64,000 bases of DNA from Engraulis encrasicolus (Eukaryota; Chordata; Actinopteri; Clupeiformes; Engraulidae), in the NCBI RefSeq assembly GCF_034702125.1, contig NC_085867.1:49117898-49181897 (forward strand). Direction: 5' to 3'. The notes below the pieces were generated by a model. It ran no database searches and was not told the DNA's origin. It saw only the letters and a program-made list of their open reading frames with translations. Positions 1 to 11,761 of this stretch are shown here, piece by piece. How positions within the stretch are numbered: position 1 is the first letter of the stretch; each line of letters opens with the position of its first letter. Position numbers and translations under genes: made by a program.

Positions 1-128
1 AGCTACTTTGCTGTTTGCCATGCAATTTCCCATTGGCAACTACAAAAGTCGCTAACTGGCCAACAACTATGCGTCTGAGAAACGCACCCCAGTTTTGTTT
101 TGTTTTTTGAAAGGGATCTTGGCAATAC

Positions 129-3077
129 CTTCTTCCTGTTTGTTGGCGGGCTTGGCATACATGGCGTTGAGGGGGAAGCCTGGCTCTCCAGGGATAGGGA
201 AGTTAGTAATTCCAAGCGTGTACATCTCCTTCTCTCCTTGGCCCCGCGAGCTGCACTGTAAAGCACACAGGACAGAACGGTGTTTATTCTCACTTTAGTT
301 GAAGTTTTAAAGTAGGCATGCTCCTCAAACACAGGAAAGTAGTACTTGTAGACGCTGTCTTTTGGTCCGTGACTGCATGTCCAAAAAGCATTCATATGGA
401 GTAGAAAATACTAGGGCTGTGTCTCAAATCACGCACTTGTGCACTTCGGGCACTGTTATTTCAGTGCCTAGGGCGCTCACGCTGAAAATTTCAGTTGAGC
501 CAGTGCATTGAAAGTGCCAGGATGATCCCCTAACAATGGCGGAAAAATGCAGTGGTTGAATGATGGACGCTGCACGCACTAAACGGCAGCCATGTTGACA
601 ATGACATGAAGGAAATGTGGCATTCAGTTCAGTAGAATAGTTTGGTCAACAGTCTCCAAATTCTGTGAGTAATGTTGATGGGACACCAACCTTTTCATGC
701 CAGCCAAAGTATTGTATGTGTGATTGTTGTCTTTCGGGGTGAAGGACATGGAAATACAAGCACCAGACGCTGTGCATTGTAAACAGTAGCCAACTCATAT
801 TTTGGCGAGCTAATGCCATGCTCAGCCGTCACTTCCAGCGAGGGCACAGTGCCTAGTGCTCAAATTATTGCACGACACTATGTACTAAAGACCTCAGTGC
901 ACTGTGTGCACTATGCACTGACTGTCAGTGCACTGACAAAAGTGTGTCATTTGAGACATAGCCTGGGTTTGACTTGGAAAGTGGTGGGGACATTCATTTT
1001 GGCAAATTGTACGAGTTAGCCATTTTTGCATTATAATTAAGAGGTGGGGACAAGTTAGGTTCAACGCAAAAGTGGTATGGACATGTCCCCACCATCCACA
1101 CCTTCAAGTAAAGTTACACCCTTAAAAAAAGAGTAAGCATGTGTGTGCAGTCTTTTCTACTGTATTGTTCTCTCTCTGAAAGTCCTACAATTGTACAGAA
1201 AGAGGATGTTCACAATTTAAAATATACATACCTTCTGCAGTTTCTTCAGGCATTCTGATATGTAGAGGGTGATGTAGATCAATGTCCTGTCAGCCTCGTT
1301 CTGTAGACAAACAAACAATATCCAATAACACTCGTTAGAAGTTGCCTTTTTAACTCACAAATTGAAACAATTTATAAGGGGGCTCCATCTATCTCAACCC
1401 AAGGGGATCCAGGATGTGCATGTGGTTTTCAAAGAAGGGGCCGCGGCAGGTTGACTGAATAACAAACGTAACCCAAATCATCCAAAAATATAACAATATT
1501 CTCAACAGCATTATGATAATATATTACATTCTATGAATATTACTATTACTAATATTATATCCTAGGGGTACTACTGTCACGATTCCCTGATTGACGCTCC
1601 CAACCCAGGACGCTCCCCTTTCATCTCGCTCCCACTAGCCAGACTATCGGTACCACCGCCATATGACGGAGCTAGTTATGTTGTTGATGTTAGTTTTTTT
1701 GTTTCTAACTTTAACCCTAACCTTAACCCTAAACCTAAACCTAACCCTAAACCTAAACCTAACCCTAAATTGCTTGTATGTGGCAGTGTATGATAATACG
1801 TGAAATATAATCGGGTGGGACTACACGTCCGGGAGTGATAGAAACACCTGGGACTACACGTCCGGGAGCGATCTCAGTTGGGAGTGTCCATCCCCCACCG
1901 CTACTGTCACATAGACCTAGACTATGTTTGTGAAAGGGGATGTGCAGTGAAAAAGTGTGGCACGAGTTGACCCTTGTGAGGGGGCTTTGGCTGGAAGATA
2001 CTGGTATATGGGGCCCTTGTCATGATTAAGTTTGGGAACCCCTGCACTAGGTTACAGGTGGGTGTAGCCATCCTTATGGCTTCGAGTCAGATGTGTTCAT
2101 TTCAGAGCAGGTTGAGACATGCAGAGGAATGGGATGTGTGCTACCTGCGTGCAGCTCTCACCTTAATTTCATAGTTCTTGAAGAACACGTTGGCCTTGAA
2201 ATAGTAGATTGCCTCGTCAATAATGTCGGTGTCTTTGGCTGTCATAAGCAAAAACAATAGACAGAATTAGCGCACATAAGGGGAAATAGCATCATGCCGC
2301 AGAGATGTAACGCCTGACCAAATAAGGTAGCAAGCAGCGTATTCCGTGACAATGCGGAAGGAGGTGTGCAAAAGTCACAACAATTAAAAAACACAAAATG
2401 TATGAGCAATTGAGATAACATACTCTCTTTAGCCGCCGGGCCTTTGAACTGCGTTTTAAGTGGCAGCAGTGCCATGTTCCCCACCATTTTGGTGTCAGAA
2501 TCCAACAAGCTGGAGTGGTATGCCTGTAGGAAAAGAGGAAGTATGACAGCATTTCACCACATTTGCTTAGCAGTGATAAATTAACAGATGTGCAGACACA
2601 ACGGAAAACGTGATTGTATTGAATAACTCCACACAGTAAAGGTAAAATGCCCCCCAACAACATTACAAGGCAACTTCTAAGTAAAAAGTATTATTTTAGG
2701 ACGTCCACTTCAAGAAAATCTGATGTTAGCCGTATAGCTTCCTGGCTTGAAAAGGTGTGTGCCATTCGGAAAATCTCTCATCATATCACGCAAATGCCCA
2801 CCTGATTTACTTTTGAGCGATAACGAAGTATGCAAATACAAAATGTGCTTAGTATGGCTTTATTGCAGATTCACACAGATTGGCTGTATATTTATTGTCC
2901 CTCTTGGGTGCTAGCTAACGTTAGCTGCTTCAGTGTCCACCTCTGTCACCAAATGTTAGTTTTCATAGACTATAACTGTGTAAACTGCTGTCAAAATAAA
3001 CACGTTGAATATGCAAACATCACTAGCCCATGTTAATTTAACGGCAATCCATTTCATTGTCCCAAACTCACCGGCAT
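129..3077 (-). CDS. arpc3: Actin-related protein 2/3 complex subunit 3 (partial, exons 1-5)
   Basis: ARPC3 (p21-Arc) is a structural subunit of the Arp2/3 complex, which nucleates branched actin filaments in the cytoplasm. Five coding exons are readable on the minus strand: 3072-3077 (only ATG CCG), 2424-2523, 2162-2238, 1232-1300 and 129-255, each with GT donor and AG acceptor and phases that join. The product begins [19 protein letters not shown] and continues with [40 protein letters not shown] and [19 protein letters not shown], matching the family nearly residue for residue. It breaks off at NKQEE; the last roughly 50 residues of a usual ~178 must lie left of base 1. Introns 1 and 4 hold MITEs (3168-3477, 413-961) and intron 3 another (1581-1900). 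Identity is very secure; only the C-terminus is unseen. Confidence 0.96.
413..961. mobile_element. MITE with terminal inverted repeats (GGGCTGTGTCTCAAAT type)
   Basis: The left end reads GGGCTGTGTCTCAAATCACG and the right end reads ...GTGTCATTTGAGACATAGCC, imperfect inverted repeats. The interior repeats TGCACTTCGGGCACT-like stretches on both strands and shows no coding capacity. A partial relative is at about 42140-42270 in pus1. I could not find a clear target duplication. It lies in the last visible arpc3 intron region. Confidence 0.55.
1581..1900 (+). mobile_element. MITE with internal telomere-like hexamers, 10-bp target duplication (copy 1)
   Basis: The element starts GATTCCCTGATTGACGCTCC and ends ...GTTGGGAGTGTCCATC plus a few bases. 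The ends are imperfect inverted repeats (GATTGACGCTCCCAA against GATGGACACTCCCAA). It is flanked by a perfect 10-bp duplication, CTACTGTCAC, at 1571-1580 and 1901-1910. The middle (about 1709-1770) is an array of CCCTAA/CCTAAA hexamers. Two relatives lie at 3168-3477 and, inverted, about 39589-39887. A 10-bp duplication is compatible with the Mutator-like superfamily; the assignment is inference. Confidence 0.75.
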
Positions 3078-3167
3078 CTTGATAAAGGCTTCGTTCTTTC
3101 CACAAATCTACAAAAATCTGTCAGTCAGCGTAGCTAGACGCCGCTTCCGCTATCCCACCCTACCAGC

Positions 3168-3477
3168 GATTCCCTGATTGACGCTCCCAACGCAGGACGC
3201 TCCCCTTTCATCTCGCTCCCACTAGCCAGACTATCGGTACCACCGCCATATGACGGAGCTAGTTATGTTGTTGATGTTAGTTTTTTGTTTCTAACCCTAA
3301 CCCTAACCCTAACCTTAACCCTAACCCTAAACCTAACCCCAACCCTAAATTGCTTGTATGTGGCAATATAGATAATACGTGAAATATAATCGGGTGGGAC
3401 TATACGTCCGGGAGTGATAGAAACACCTGGGACCGCACGTCCGGGAGCGTTCTCAGTTGGGAGTGTCCATCTACTTC
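3168..3477 (+). mobile_element. MITE with internal telomere-like hexamers (copy 2)
   Basis: It has the same ends and core as the element at 1581-1900, with hexamers at about 3290-3348. The flanks carry a perfect 10-bp duplication, CCCTACCAGC, at 3158-3167 and 3478-3487. It sits just upstream of the arpc3 start codon, in the promoter or 5' region. Confidence 0.75.
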
Positions 3478-3841
3478 CCCTACCAGCACTGCCGATGTGA
3501 TGCGCAGACTCGCCAGACGGTGGCCTCGCGCAGGGAGTTCTCAAAAAAAGCATCCTTCTCCAGCAAGTGTTGTGCATGTGCCACATCAAATAGGCAGCTT
3601 TTCGGGTTTTTGTTTGTTTGTTTGTTTGTTTAACTCTGCAATGTTGACAATGCCATCCAAATTTAGCTCTGAAATGTGACAGTGCTTTACTGGATTCTTT
3701 CTTTCTTGACAAAATGTAGGCGCTCTAGTCAAATAAAGTTATATAAAGTGTCTCTGCCATTATAGTTTTGTAGTCATGGGCGGGTTTCTGGTTTGTCCAT
3801 TTTAAAAGACACTCACAAGTGATTGTCACAAAATGTGATTC

Positions 3842-4023
3842 TTTATTGCAAAAATATGAATGCTTATGGGTTTCCCTATCTTGAAGAGAAATTTACAGAT
3901 GTAAGTGTCAATCATGCACAACACGCTTGGATACCCCTCTCAAACACTCACACACAAAAACAAACACGTAAAATTATATAAAAATAAGTTATATTTCCAC
4001 ATATACAATGTCAGACATAGCTC
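3842..4023 (-). promoter_or_regulatory. gpn3: gpn3 3' UTR with polyadenylation signal
   Basis: On the minus strand an AATAAA hexamer lies at 3842-3847, about 180 nt after the gpn3 stop codon. This is the first canonical signal downstream of the gene and gives a short 3' UTR. Confidence 0.6.
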
Positions 4024-7000
4024 TCAGGAATCTTGAAAGAATTCGTCATAGTTCGTGTTGCTGGGATCTTCATCTGTCTCCTGGGTAGGGAAAAAAGTCA
4101 GAGTCAAGACTCAGTTCATATTGTAAAATTGAACTCTACATATCATCCCTCAGCTTGCAGGTGCATCACAGTGGAACAGACATCACTGGAAAGGAGAGGC
4201 TGGAGCACACTGCAGCTTAGTTCTTAGGTTTTTATTATGGGACTAGTTGGGTGTTTGCACATAATAAAAACCTAAAACTAAGCTGCTGTGTGCTCCAGCC
4301 TCTACTTTTCAGTTCATACTATAGTTCTTCCAATATTTTAATATTATGGCGTCATTTATTGCATTACACTTTAATCCAAAGCGACTTACAGTTATTATTT
4401 TTCTGGGTATTGGTAACAGTCCCTGGAGTTATGTGTGGTTAGATGCCTTGCTCAAGGAGGCTTCAGCCATAGTAGGGAGAGATTTGAACCCACAACTCCC
4501 AGAATGAAAGACAAACTCACTAACCACTAGACCAGGGGTACGGAAGCCTTTTCATTCAAGGGCCACTTCAAATTTCACAAAATCCTCCTTTTATAAGATT
4601 ATGAACACAAACCAGGATTTCCCTCTTCACTTTAGGCCTATAATAAAAAGGTGTTCACCCTTACAACAGACCCCATCTTCACTAGGTCCCCTGAAATAAA
4701 ACTTAACTGTATTGCAAATGTATTTTCTAAGATTTCCTTTCCCCACAAACCATGTCATTTTTCCTGTGAAACTGCATAACATAAAAATTATATCGGGGGC
4801 ACGATAAGAGATAGTGACATAGGTTGCCTGCACTAGACCATGGCTGCAATTGTACAGGTATCGTGCACTTGAGTATGAAATGTGCGATTTCTTTTCCTCG
4901 ATTCTCAAGTGCAGAGAAATCCTGCACACTGTTCATTCCACCAACAAACTTTAATACGTTTCGTAACTTTACCTGAAGAAGGTACCAGGTAACTTTACCT
5001 GAAGAAGCTCGGATGACCGAAACGTTGTATTAAAGTTTGTTGGTGGAATGGACAGTGTGCGGGATTTCTTTGCACTTGACTGACAACCCCGCTGGGATAA
5101 CATCCTATGCACCTGCCCAACTACAGAGGTGTGCAAAAGCGTCTTTGTTGAACTTTTCCTTGGTTCTCACCTTGGGCTCCTTGACCTCCAGATCTTCTCC
5201 ATACTGAATGGAGAAGTCGATGTGCTGCAGGACAATACTGACGCCCTCTTCATCAGTGCGATCGAAGGGCAGAAATCGCACCATGCTGTAGTCATCAATC
5301 TGCAACAACAGAACATAAAACAGACCTGAATACGGACACTCGCTGTTTTATACCATTACATGATATGGGGAAGGATTGGCAAAGGTCCCGGGCCGGAATC
5401 GAACCCGGGTCGGCAGCGTAGCAGCCCAGTGCCCAGCCGTTAGAGCCACGGCAGGGCCACTCTCGCTCTTACTGGCAAATCGTCATTACACACAGAAGAA
5501 GGGCTCTGCCCGAAAAATATCTGAAAAGTGGCGTCTTTCGCTACCTTCATGTATACCAGCCTCCATCTCACACACTATGACCCAAAATACTGGATAAGAG
5601 CAAGATAACGCAAAACACGGCCACTCAATGCAAAAGCGTGTGCTCAAGTTGGGTCTCCTAAGGGGGCGTTGTCCCCTCCTTCTTCTTCTCTTTTTGAGGT
5701 GTTTGCTCAAGATGTGCCATCTTTGATGGCAAATGTGCTGAATTACAGATATTGAGGTTGGGGGTTCGAACCCCAGTCACAGCCATGTTGTGGGCAGCCG
5801 TGGCCTAGTGGTTAGAGAGTTGGTCTTTCAATCTAGGGGTTGCAGGTTCGAATCCCCCCTGACCTCTCCCTACACCTCCATCCATGGCTGAAGTGCCCTT
5901 GAGCAGGGCACCTAACCCCACATTGCTCCAGGGACTGTAACCAATACCCTGAAAAATACAACTGTAAGTCGCTTTGAATAAATGAAAGCGTCAGCTAAGT
6001 GCAAGGCAATGCAATGCAATGCAATGTGCGCTACCGCCATCTACAGCGGTAAGGGGACTTCATTGATTCTCAACCTTAAGACTACGAAGGTCTCCTAACC
6101 GAAGGTCTCCTAAAGGGGCGTTTACCCGACATAAAGTGAACACCAGAAAAGAAACAAAATGACGCTTCTTGTTAGATCCACCTTCTTTGCTATGAATGTG
6201 TGACGGAGGTGTTTCTGCACAGTTCGCCCCCCTCGCGTACGCAAACCTGGCTGTCACCTCGACAACTACAACGGTCCGGAAATGGGAGTCACAGTACGAT
6301 ACCGCTGGACCAGCGGCATCAACACTATATGACGCTTTCGGGAGGGAGGTTTACTAACGTTCCACTTTAACTCTTGTTAGTGAGCCTCCGTTAGAAATGG
6401 GCATTTCAGTCCGCTTGGAAGCAGTGTGGTATGGACCACCTACCAGGCCACAAATGGCTTGTGTGAGTTTCTGGAACTTGGTGCTCCTCATGGTGACAGA
6501 GTTGTCCTCCATCATGGAGTACATGTCCGGGTCCAGGTACCTGTGGAAGAGAAGAGCTACACTTCAGATCCTGTACACGATTTATCTGTCTTAGTTGCAA
6601 TGTGTACTATTTGCCGGCTACTACACTTCATTTCCTTTGGGATAAATTAAGAAACTCTACTCTGCAGTCATTTACACATCTACATCCACCCTTCCACCAT
6701 TACAAAACATTTCTAATGCCATACATATAAGATCATATAAAAAAATTAAACGGATGTAACTGAATTAGAGATTAATGAGATTAATGCAACTTTGTGGACG
6801 TACTTCTCGATTTCCTTCTTGGCTTTTGGGCTTAGCAGGTCCATCTTGGTCATGATGTTGACTTGAGGGATCTCCAGGGACACCATCGCACTTAAAGCGG
6901 CCATGACACCCGAGATGAACTGCAGGAACAGAAACAACAACATTATTATGGGGCACTCATGGGTAAGCAGTTACTGTGTCAGACTTGTAGCCCAAAGGTT

Positions 7001-8004
7001 GCTGGTTCAACTCCCGACCCGCCAGGTTGGTGGGGGGAGTAATTAACCTGTGCTCTCCCCCATCCTCCTCCATGACTGAGGTACCCTGAGCATGGTACCA
7101 TCCCACCACACTGCTCCCTTTCGGGCGCCATTGGGGCTTCCCCCTTACACGGGTGAGGCATAAATGCAATTTCGTTGTGTGCACTTGTGTGCTGTGATAG
7201 ACTTCACTTCACTTCCGCATGTTACAATGCATGAACATACATATACTAGTGTTGCACCGATACCGATACCAGTATCGGTGGATCGGTGGATCGGCACTAA
7301 AATGGTGGTATCGGTATCGGCGAGTACCAACAAATAGGGCACCGATACCATTTACAGGTGCTTGTATGACACTTAAACAGCCTTGAAATGAGTTATTTCA
7401 TAGAGGTATTTAAAAAGTACAAAAAGTTTTGCAGTTGTCCTGTTTCACAAAGGTAGGCAGCAGCCTGAGAAAGCAATGATTTTACATCCATGCACTGCAG
7501 CCCTTCATATATATACATTTCAAATAGGGTGGTATCGGTATCGGTATCGGCCGATACTGCACAGCCAGGTATCGGGTATCGGTATCGGGGCCAAAAAATG
7601 GTATCGGTGCAACACTATATTATACACAATGAATGAAAATAAGTATCGTATAAGACATAGCAAAACTTCATTAAATTGATGCTAGCAGCAATATTTGGAA
7701 TTAATATTCATGTAACGACTCAAAAATTATGTGTCCTGTACAGATGTGGTGAAGTCGTGATGGCAGATGGGTGCAAACTTCATTACCCCTCACAGGCTGG
7801 CAATATCATTTTGACCCAAAACCAACCCACAAACAAACAAAATTGAAAAGCTGTCAGTACCTTAAAAGTTTCCACCATAAATTGTGAATCAACGAGGAAG
7901 ACGCCACAGACACGGAACTCCCACTGCTGTAGCTGTTCCACTAGCTGCTTCATAACGGGAAGATGAGTGTACAGCTCGATTTGTCCTGAGGAGAGAATAT
8001 TTAG

Positions 8005-8064
<60 letters not shown>

Positions 8065-9160
8065 AAGTCTCTTAATAGATGTGTGACATTCATTATGCCT
8101 AACTGTTACAGCAGAACTTCGGTTAATTTTACTTCAGACATGTAAAAGTTTTATCTTTTAACAACATCAGCTGATTTTAAAGCACTTCACGCATCAACAT
8201 CCATGTGACCCTCTGGTGAAGACAGAATCTACAAGTTACCGTCAAAACATGTCAGGTGAGAGATAGACGGTAAGTCTTAACATGTCTGACGTAAAAAGAA
8301 AGACCCAAGCCACAGACATGACATGACATGCAGATTGCAGACAGATTTCACAAACTAAGAATACCACAAACACAGTAACTCCCACCTGGACAGTCAAACA
8401 GTATGTAGTCATCTTCCATGTGGCCAAGGTTCTCCTCCAACCAGTCGAAGTTATTGGCAAAGTACTCCATGCAGAAGACTAGTCCTCCATTTGGGCCGAA
8501 CCTCAGAGAATCGTCTTCCATAACGTCATCCACCTGGATCAGCTCTCTGATGTCTAACAAACAGTGGGAAAGTGTTTTGAGTGGCGAGTGGAAAAAGAGA
8601 TGTACGTGGCAGCTGCACAACAACAACAACAACAACAACAACAACACAAGAAACTTTAATACTGCAACTTGTTCTGTGTTTGTGATGATTACAGAGTTGC
8701 TTCACTCACCTGCCATGACGGGGTAATTGAAGTATTCGGCTGCAGGATCCAGATTGACGACCTGCACAGAGCGATTGAGGTTCTCTGCGTGCTGGACCAT
8801 TGTGGAGCAATATGTACTCTGTACAAACAGAAGACATCCATAACATACAGAGCATGTATCAGACAGAGCCCAGGGTAAAGATTAGAATCTTCCACGAAGT
8901 CTACCAGACAAAACATATCAAATAAACACGTCCAATACTCTGCTATCGTAGTTGTGGAACACTACAAGAACACTACCTACCGGTATATCATTCCCACAGC
9001 CTCTATCTATCTGTAAGCATTCTCCACTCTACAATACATGGGCTAGTAGGCTTATTTAGCTAAGTGGCTAACTCACTCAGCTACATTAGATTGCCTTGTA
9101 ACTTGTTCGTACCTTTCCGCTGCCCGCAGGCCCCATAACCAGTTGCGCGTAGCGTGGCAT
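4024..9160 (-). CDS. gpn3: GPN-loop GTPase 3
   Basis: GPN3 is a small GTPase that works with GPN1/GPN2 in RNA polymerase II assembly and nuclear import. Eight exons read on the minus strand: 9113-9160, 8710-8818, 8386-8553, 7861-7985, 6804-6919, 6444-6540, 5171-5299 and 4024-4080. They total 849 nt, giving 282 aa (human 284). Visible motifs are the P-loop GPAGSGK-ST split by intron 1, the defining Gly-Pro-Asn loop in FGPNGGLVF, the switch motif DCPGQ split by intron 3, and the base-specificity motif TKMD. The N-terminus [16 protein letters not shown] is family-typical and fixes the start. The C-terminus ends in an acidic/aromatic YDEFFQDS. Introns hold SINEs (5791-6027, 6958-7200), an hAT MITE (7248-7617), a GA microsatellite (8006-8061) and a palindrome (4194-4304). 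Confidence 0.97.
4194..4304. repeat. Palindrome (foldback) in last gpn3 intron
   Basis: The arm at 4194-4239 (AGAGGCTGGAGCACAC...TTTTTATTATG) is repeated inverted at 4259-4304 with few mismatches around a ~20-bp spacer. It is probably a foldback MITE; no target duplication was identified. Confidence 0.6.
4364..4543 (-). repeat. tRNA-derived SINE family 1, degraded copy
   Basis: Reversed, it carries the CCATGGCTGAAG..CCCTTGAGCAAGGCA-type body and the GGTTCAAAT B-box-like element of the SINE that is better preserved at 5791-6027. It is older and more diverged. Confidence 0.65.
4541..4805. mobile_element. Degraded hAT MITE (CAGGGGTGGGGAACC family)
   Basis: CCAGGGGTACGGAAGCC then AGGGCCACTTCAAATTTC and AAACCAGGATTTCCC match the intact element at 25256-25584 in order. 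The right end (about TATCGGGGGCACGATAAG) is eroded. Confidence 0.6.
4940..5070 (+). repeat. Foldback repeat with hammerhead-like core
   Basis: The stretch AAACTTTAATACGTTTCG at its left is repeated inverted as CGAAACGTTGTATTAAAGTTT at its right. CTGAAGA (4999-5005) is followed by GAAAC (5019-5023). The pairing segment between them is poor, so this is a decayed member of the family described at 22943-23083. Confidence 0.4.
5376..5465 (-). repeat. tRNA-derived SINE head (family 3)
   Basis: Reversed, it reads GTGGCTCTAACGGCTGGGCA...GGGTTCGATTCCGGCCC, with A-box-like and B-box sequences of a tRNA-derived SINE. A second copy with its pyrimidine-rich tail lies at 13295-13430. It is not a functional tRNA: there is no acceptor-stem pairing or complete cloverleaf. 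Confidence 0.6.
5791..6027 (+). repeat. tRNA-derived SINE family 1, best-preserved copy
   Basis: It starts GGCAGCCGTGGCCTAGTGG (A box TGGCCTAGTGGTTAG), has B box GGTTCGAATCC, a body with CCATGGCTGAAGTGCCCTTG, and ends in a (GCAAT)n-type tail. Related copies occur at 4364-4543, 13055-13275, 13492-13612, 25830-26062, 38337-38555, 43124-43733 and 60427-60513. Confidence 0.8.
6195..6330 (-). repeat. tRNA-derived SINE family 4 fragment
   Basis: GACGGAGGTGTTTCTGCAC ... GATACCGCTGGACCA matches a second copy at 31982-32145. Reversed, the unit reads TAGTCCAGCGGTATCGCACTG ... GGCAGGTTCGCATCC, a tRNA-like A and B box arrangement. Confidence 0.55.
6958..7200 (+). repeat. tRNA-derived SINE family 2
   Basis: CATGGGTAAGCAGTTACTGT ... 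GGTTCAACTCCCGACCCG, then a body with CCATGACTGAGGTACCCTGAG and TGAGGCATAAATGCAATTTC. The family recurs at 26072-26372 (-), 27063-27215 (-, truncated) and 34171-34495 (+). Confidence 0.75.
7248..7617. mobile_element. hAT-like MITE rich in GGTATCGGTATCGG
   Basis: The left end TAGTGTTGCACCGATACC is mirrored by GGTATCGGTGCAACACTA at the right. The interior is built of ATCGGTATCGG-type repeats. The flanking 8-mers (ACATATAC and TATTATAC) agree only partly, so the copy is old. Confidence 0.7.
8006..8061. repeat. (GA)n microsatellite
   Basis: An uninterrupted GA dinucleotide run lies in gpn3 intron 3. Confidence 0.9.
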
Positions 9161-9165
9161 CTTAT

Positions 9166-9362
9166 AATTTATGTCCCTCCAGTCAAAACAATGTGTAATA
9201 TTAACATTACAGGTTGAGTATCCCTCTCATCTTGCCAGCAACATGCTAGCTCCACCACGCACTTCAATGATGAACTACGGATGCACCCGAGGGTCAAACC
9301 GCATCACACACGGCTCAGATTGCGACTGCGAGGTACCATTTCCAGAAAGAGCGCGTCTCTGA
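9166..9362. repeat. Direct repeat copy 1 (gpn3 upstream region)
   Basis: CCTCCAGTCAAAACAA...GTAATATTA..CATTACAGGTT and ACTACGGATGCACCCGAGGG..CATCACACACGGCTC recur with the same orientation at 18776-18837 plus 19740-19880. This copy starts a few bases upstream of the gpn3 ATG and so probably holds its promoter or 5' UTR. The other copy is interrupted by an hAT element. Confidence 0.8.
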
Positions 9363-9379
9363 AGGCTGTCTGTGGAGCC

Positions 9380-11600
9380 GTCAGTTCTTGTGCTATGGTG
9401 CCCACAGACTTCACTTCTCTTCTAATCATTTTTACAAGCGAAAAGGGGGTTTATTGGCCATTTAATCTTGCAAAAAAAAGGCCAAATCATGGGACGAACT
9501 GCAATAGTAAACTCCTACTAACTGTACTAAGTGATGATCCTTGCATCACATATTAAAATAGCCTACAAATTGATATTTAGTGGAACATACTTTTTTCAAG
9601 GTCAAAGTTAGAGATTCATTTTTCCATAGGGTGACATTAGCCTACATAGGCCTTGGCCTAGAGGCAGATAGCTAGTACAAATAGGCCTACATATCAAGAC
9701 AGACTACAATCAAACAAAAACTCCACAAAAACCGATAATACAATTTATATTTATATATTTATATTTATATCGTTTTGGTTTTTATTATATATAGTTCGGC
9801 AGCCTCCAGGGCTGTATGAATGTGGAATAGTGTATTATGTGTGATGTGTAGGCCTATTTTGAAAGCGCTTTGAGACGTGATATTGCGCTAAATACAGGTC
9901 GTATTATATTGTATTCTCCTTTGTATTTTGGCAGGTACAGTGGTAAGATGGCAAGTGTACTGACTGGACTAATTTGGAATGTTGGAGAATGTCAGTGCAT
10001 GTGTAACTTTGATGTGCTTGTTGTGATGTCACAGTGAACCAAAGTTCCGTTGCAGAAGAGAACAAGGCTGCTTCAAAAGCAGTCATTCTGCAAAGCAACA
10101 GACTAGAGGAAAGAGGTGAGTAAATACTCTCCTAATCTTTACATTTAAAACACGTGCTTTCATTTCGTTTTAAGTGAAAATCAAGACTAATTGTGTGTAT
10201 TTAGTAGAGTTAATTGATAGCTCGCTGTATTTTTGTTAGTGATATTGCATTTGTTTGTTTATTTTCCTTTTGGAAACCAAATTTTCACCTGCCACAACTA
10301 ATATCACATTTACAGCAAAAAGCTATTTCATTAATTATTAAAATAAATACAATTTTCTCAGGTAGAATAGAAAGGGTAATTTATTTTAACATATAATAAA
10401 TAGGCTGGTGGTAGTTGTGGGTTAGATAGGCCTATAATAGATAGGGCCAAATTAGATATAATATATAAGCTTCGTCCTAATTAAGTCTTTCCAGTAAATG
10501 TTGTGTGTAAAAATATGCTGTAGCTTAATGACAAAACAAAATAAAGTAGCCTACATTAAGTATACTATAAATACGTAAATAAATCATTACAGAATCCCCA
10601 ACCTTCACCCCCCACCTCCAAAATCATGTTTTTATTTGCAGTGATAGTGATGTAAATTATACATTATATTTCTTCTTTGATATGTGAGGGGTTGTTTATA
10701 ATTCATATTTGTAATTTGTCATATAATTTCTGCAATATCAAATCAGACATCTCTCATTGTATGATTCTGTTGTCTTGGAAATGACTTATCACAATGACAG
10801 GCCAGCCAATCAGAGCATAGTATGAACATTCCATAGGTGTAAGAGTTTTGTGTGTCATGAAGAGTCATGAATACTGTCGTCATAGAAACAAGACCTCACA
10901 ATGCAATTGAATTGCTGTCATAGCCTAATTGTCTTGTGGTAGGCATGGAGTCGTTCAATGGTAGCCTATATGACAATACAGCATACAATACAATACACCA
11001 TGTAGGCTATTTCTATAGCACCCACAGTATCACCAGAGATTCTTTAAGTATATAGAGATATGCCAATGTAATAGGTTGCTATGGGCACCTAACGTGACCA
11101 GGTTCCGGTCTGCCTAAAGGGACGTGTCATAGCATTGAACAGAACAGTCCTTAGTTCTGCCTAGGTCTGCCTAAAGGGGGATCCCCCCCCCTCCCCCTTG
11201 CAATAATAGAACCCGGAAACAATGGGCCAAAGGAACCTCTCTCTCTCTACTCTCTCTGGTATCACTGGGGTCGCCGGTGGGCCTATTGACTATTTGCTGA
11301 AAAGACTTAACTACATCTTAACAACATTGCTATGACATCACCAAGAACCTTAATTAACAGTTTAAGACATACCGGTAGTCATTACAATGTTGGTGACAGT
11401 AGGGTTATAACATAGGTTCTGCGCTAAAGAGTTAATTACCTGCACAATTATGTTCGGGCATTCTACCTGTGTGGGTATAAGGTGATTCCTTGACCTGGCT
11501 TGGAGCTCAGGGGGCTCTCTGCTGACATGATGCCCAGGAGTAGAGAGCCTTTTGTGGGCAGGATCAGTGAGGGGGAGACTGTGTCATTTTTGTAGTCAAT
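9380..11600. other. Non-coding spacer upstream of the coiled-coil gene
   Basis: No conserved exon, RNA gene or recognisable transposon is seen here. It is AT-rich, with short runs such as the ATATTTATAT stretch near 9745 and a CT-rich patch at about 11238-11260. Confidence 0.5.
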
Positions 11601-11761
11601 CCATTTCATATGGATTAGGCTAATGAAAAATAATGAATGCTCCCCTCCCCTGTCCCTTCTCTCCACAGATATGTCTTATTATTATTACAGTATCGACTGG
11701 ATATAAAACCTTGTCGAGTTTGAGAGAGCAGGAGGGCGGCCTGCGGTGTGCACGTCAGGAT

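Noticed and set aside
1709..1770. Telomere or subtelomere signal from CCCTAA-like repeats
   Set aside because: The hexamers are degenerate and lie inside a MITE with flanking target duplications; the same is true of the other two copies.
5791..5860. Possible tRNA gene (A and B boxes)
   Set aside because: The acceptor stem does not pair and the sequence continues into a SINE body shared by several copies.
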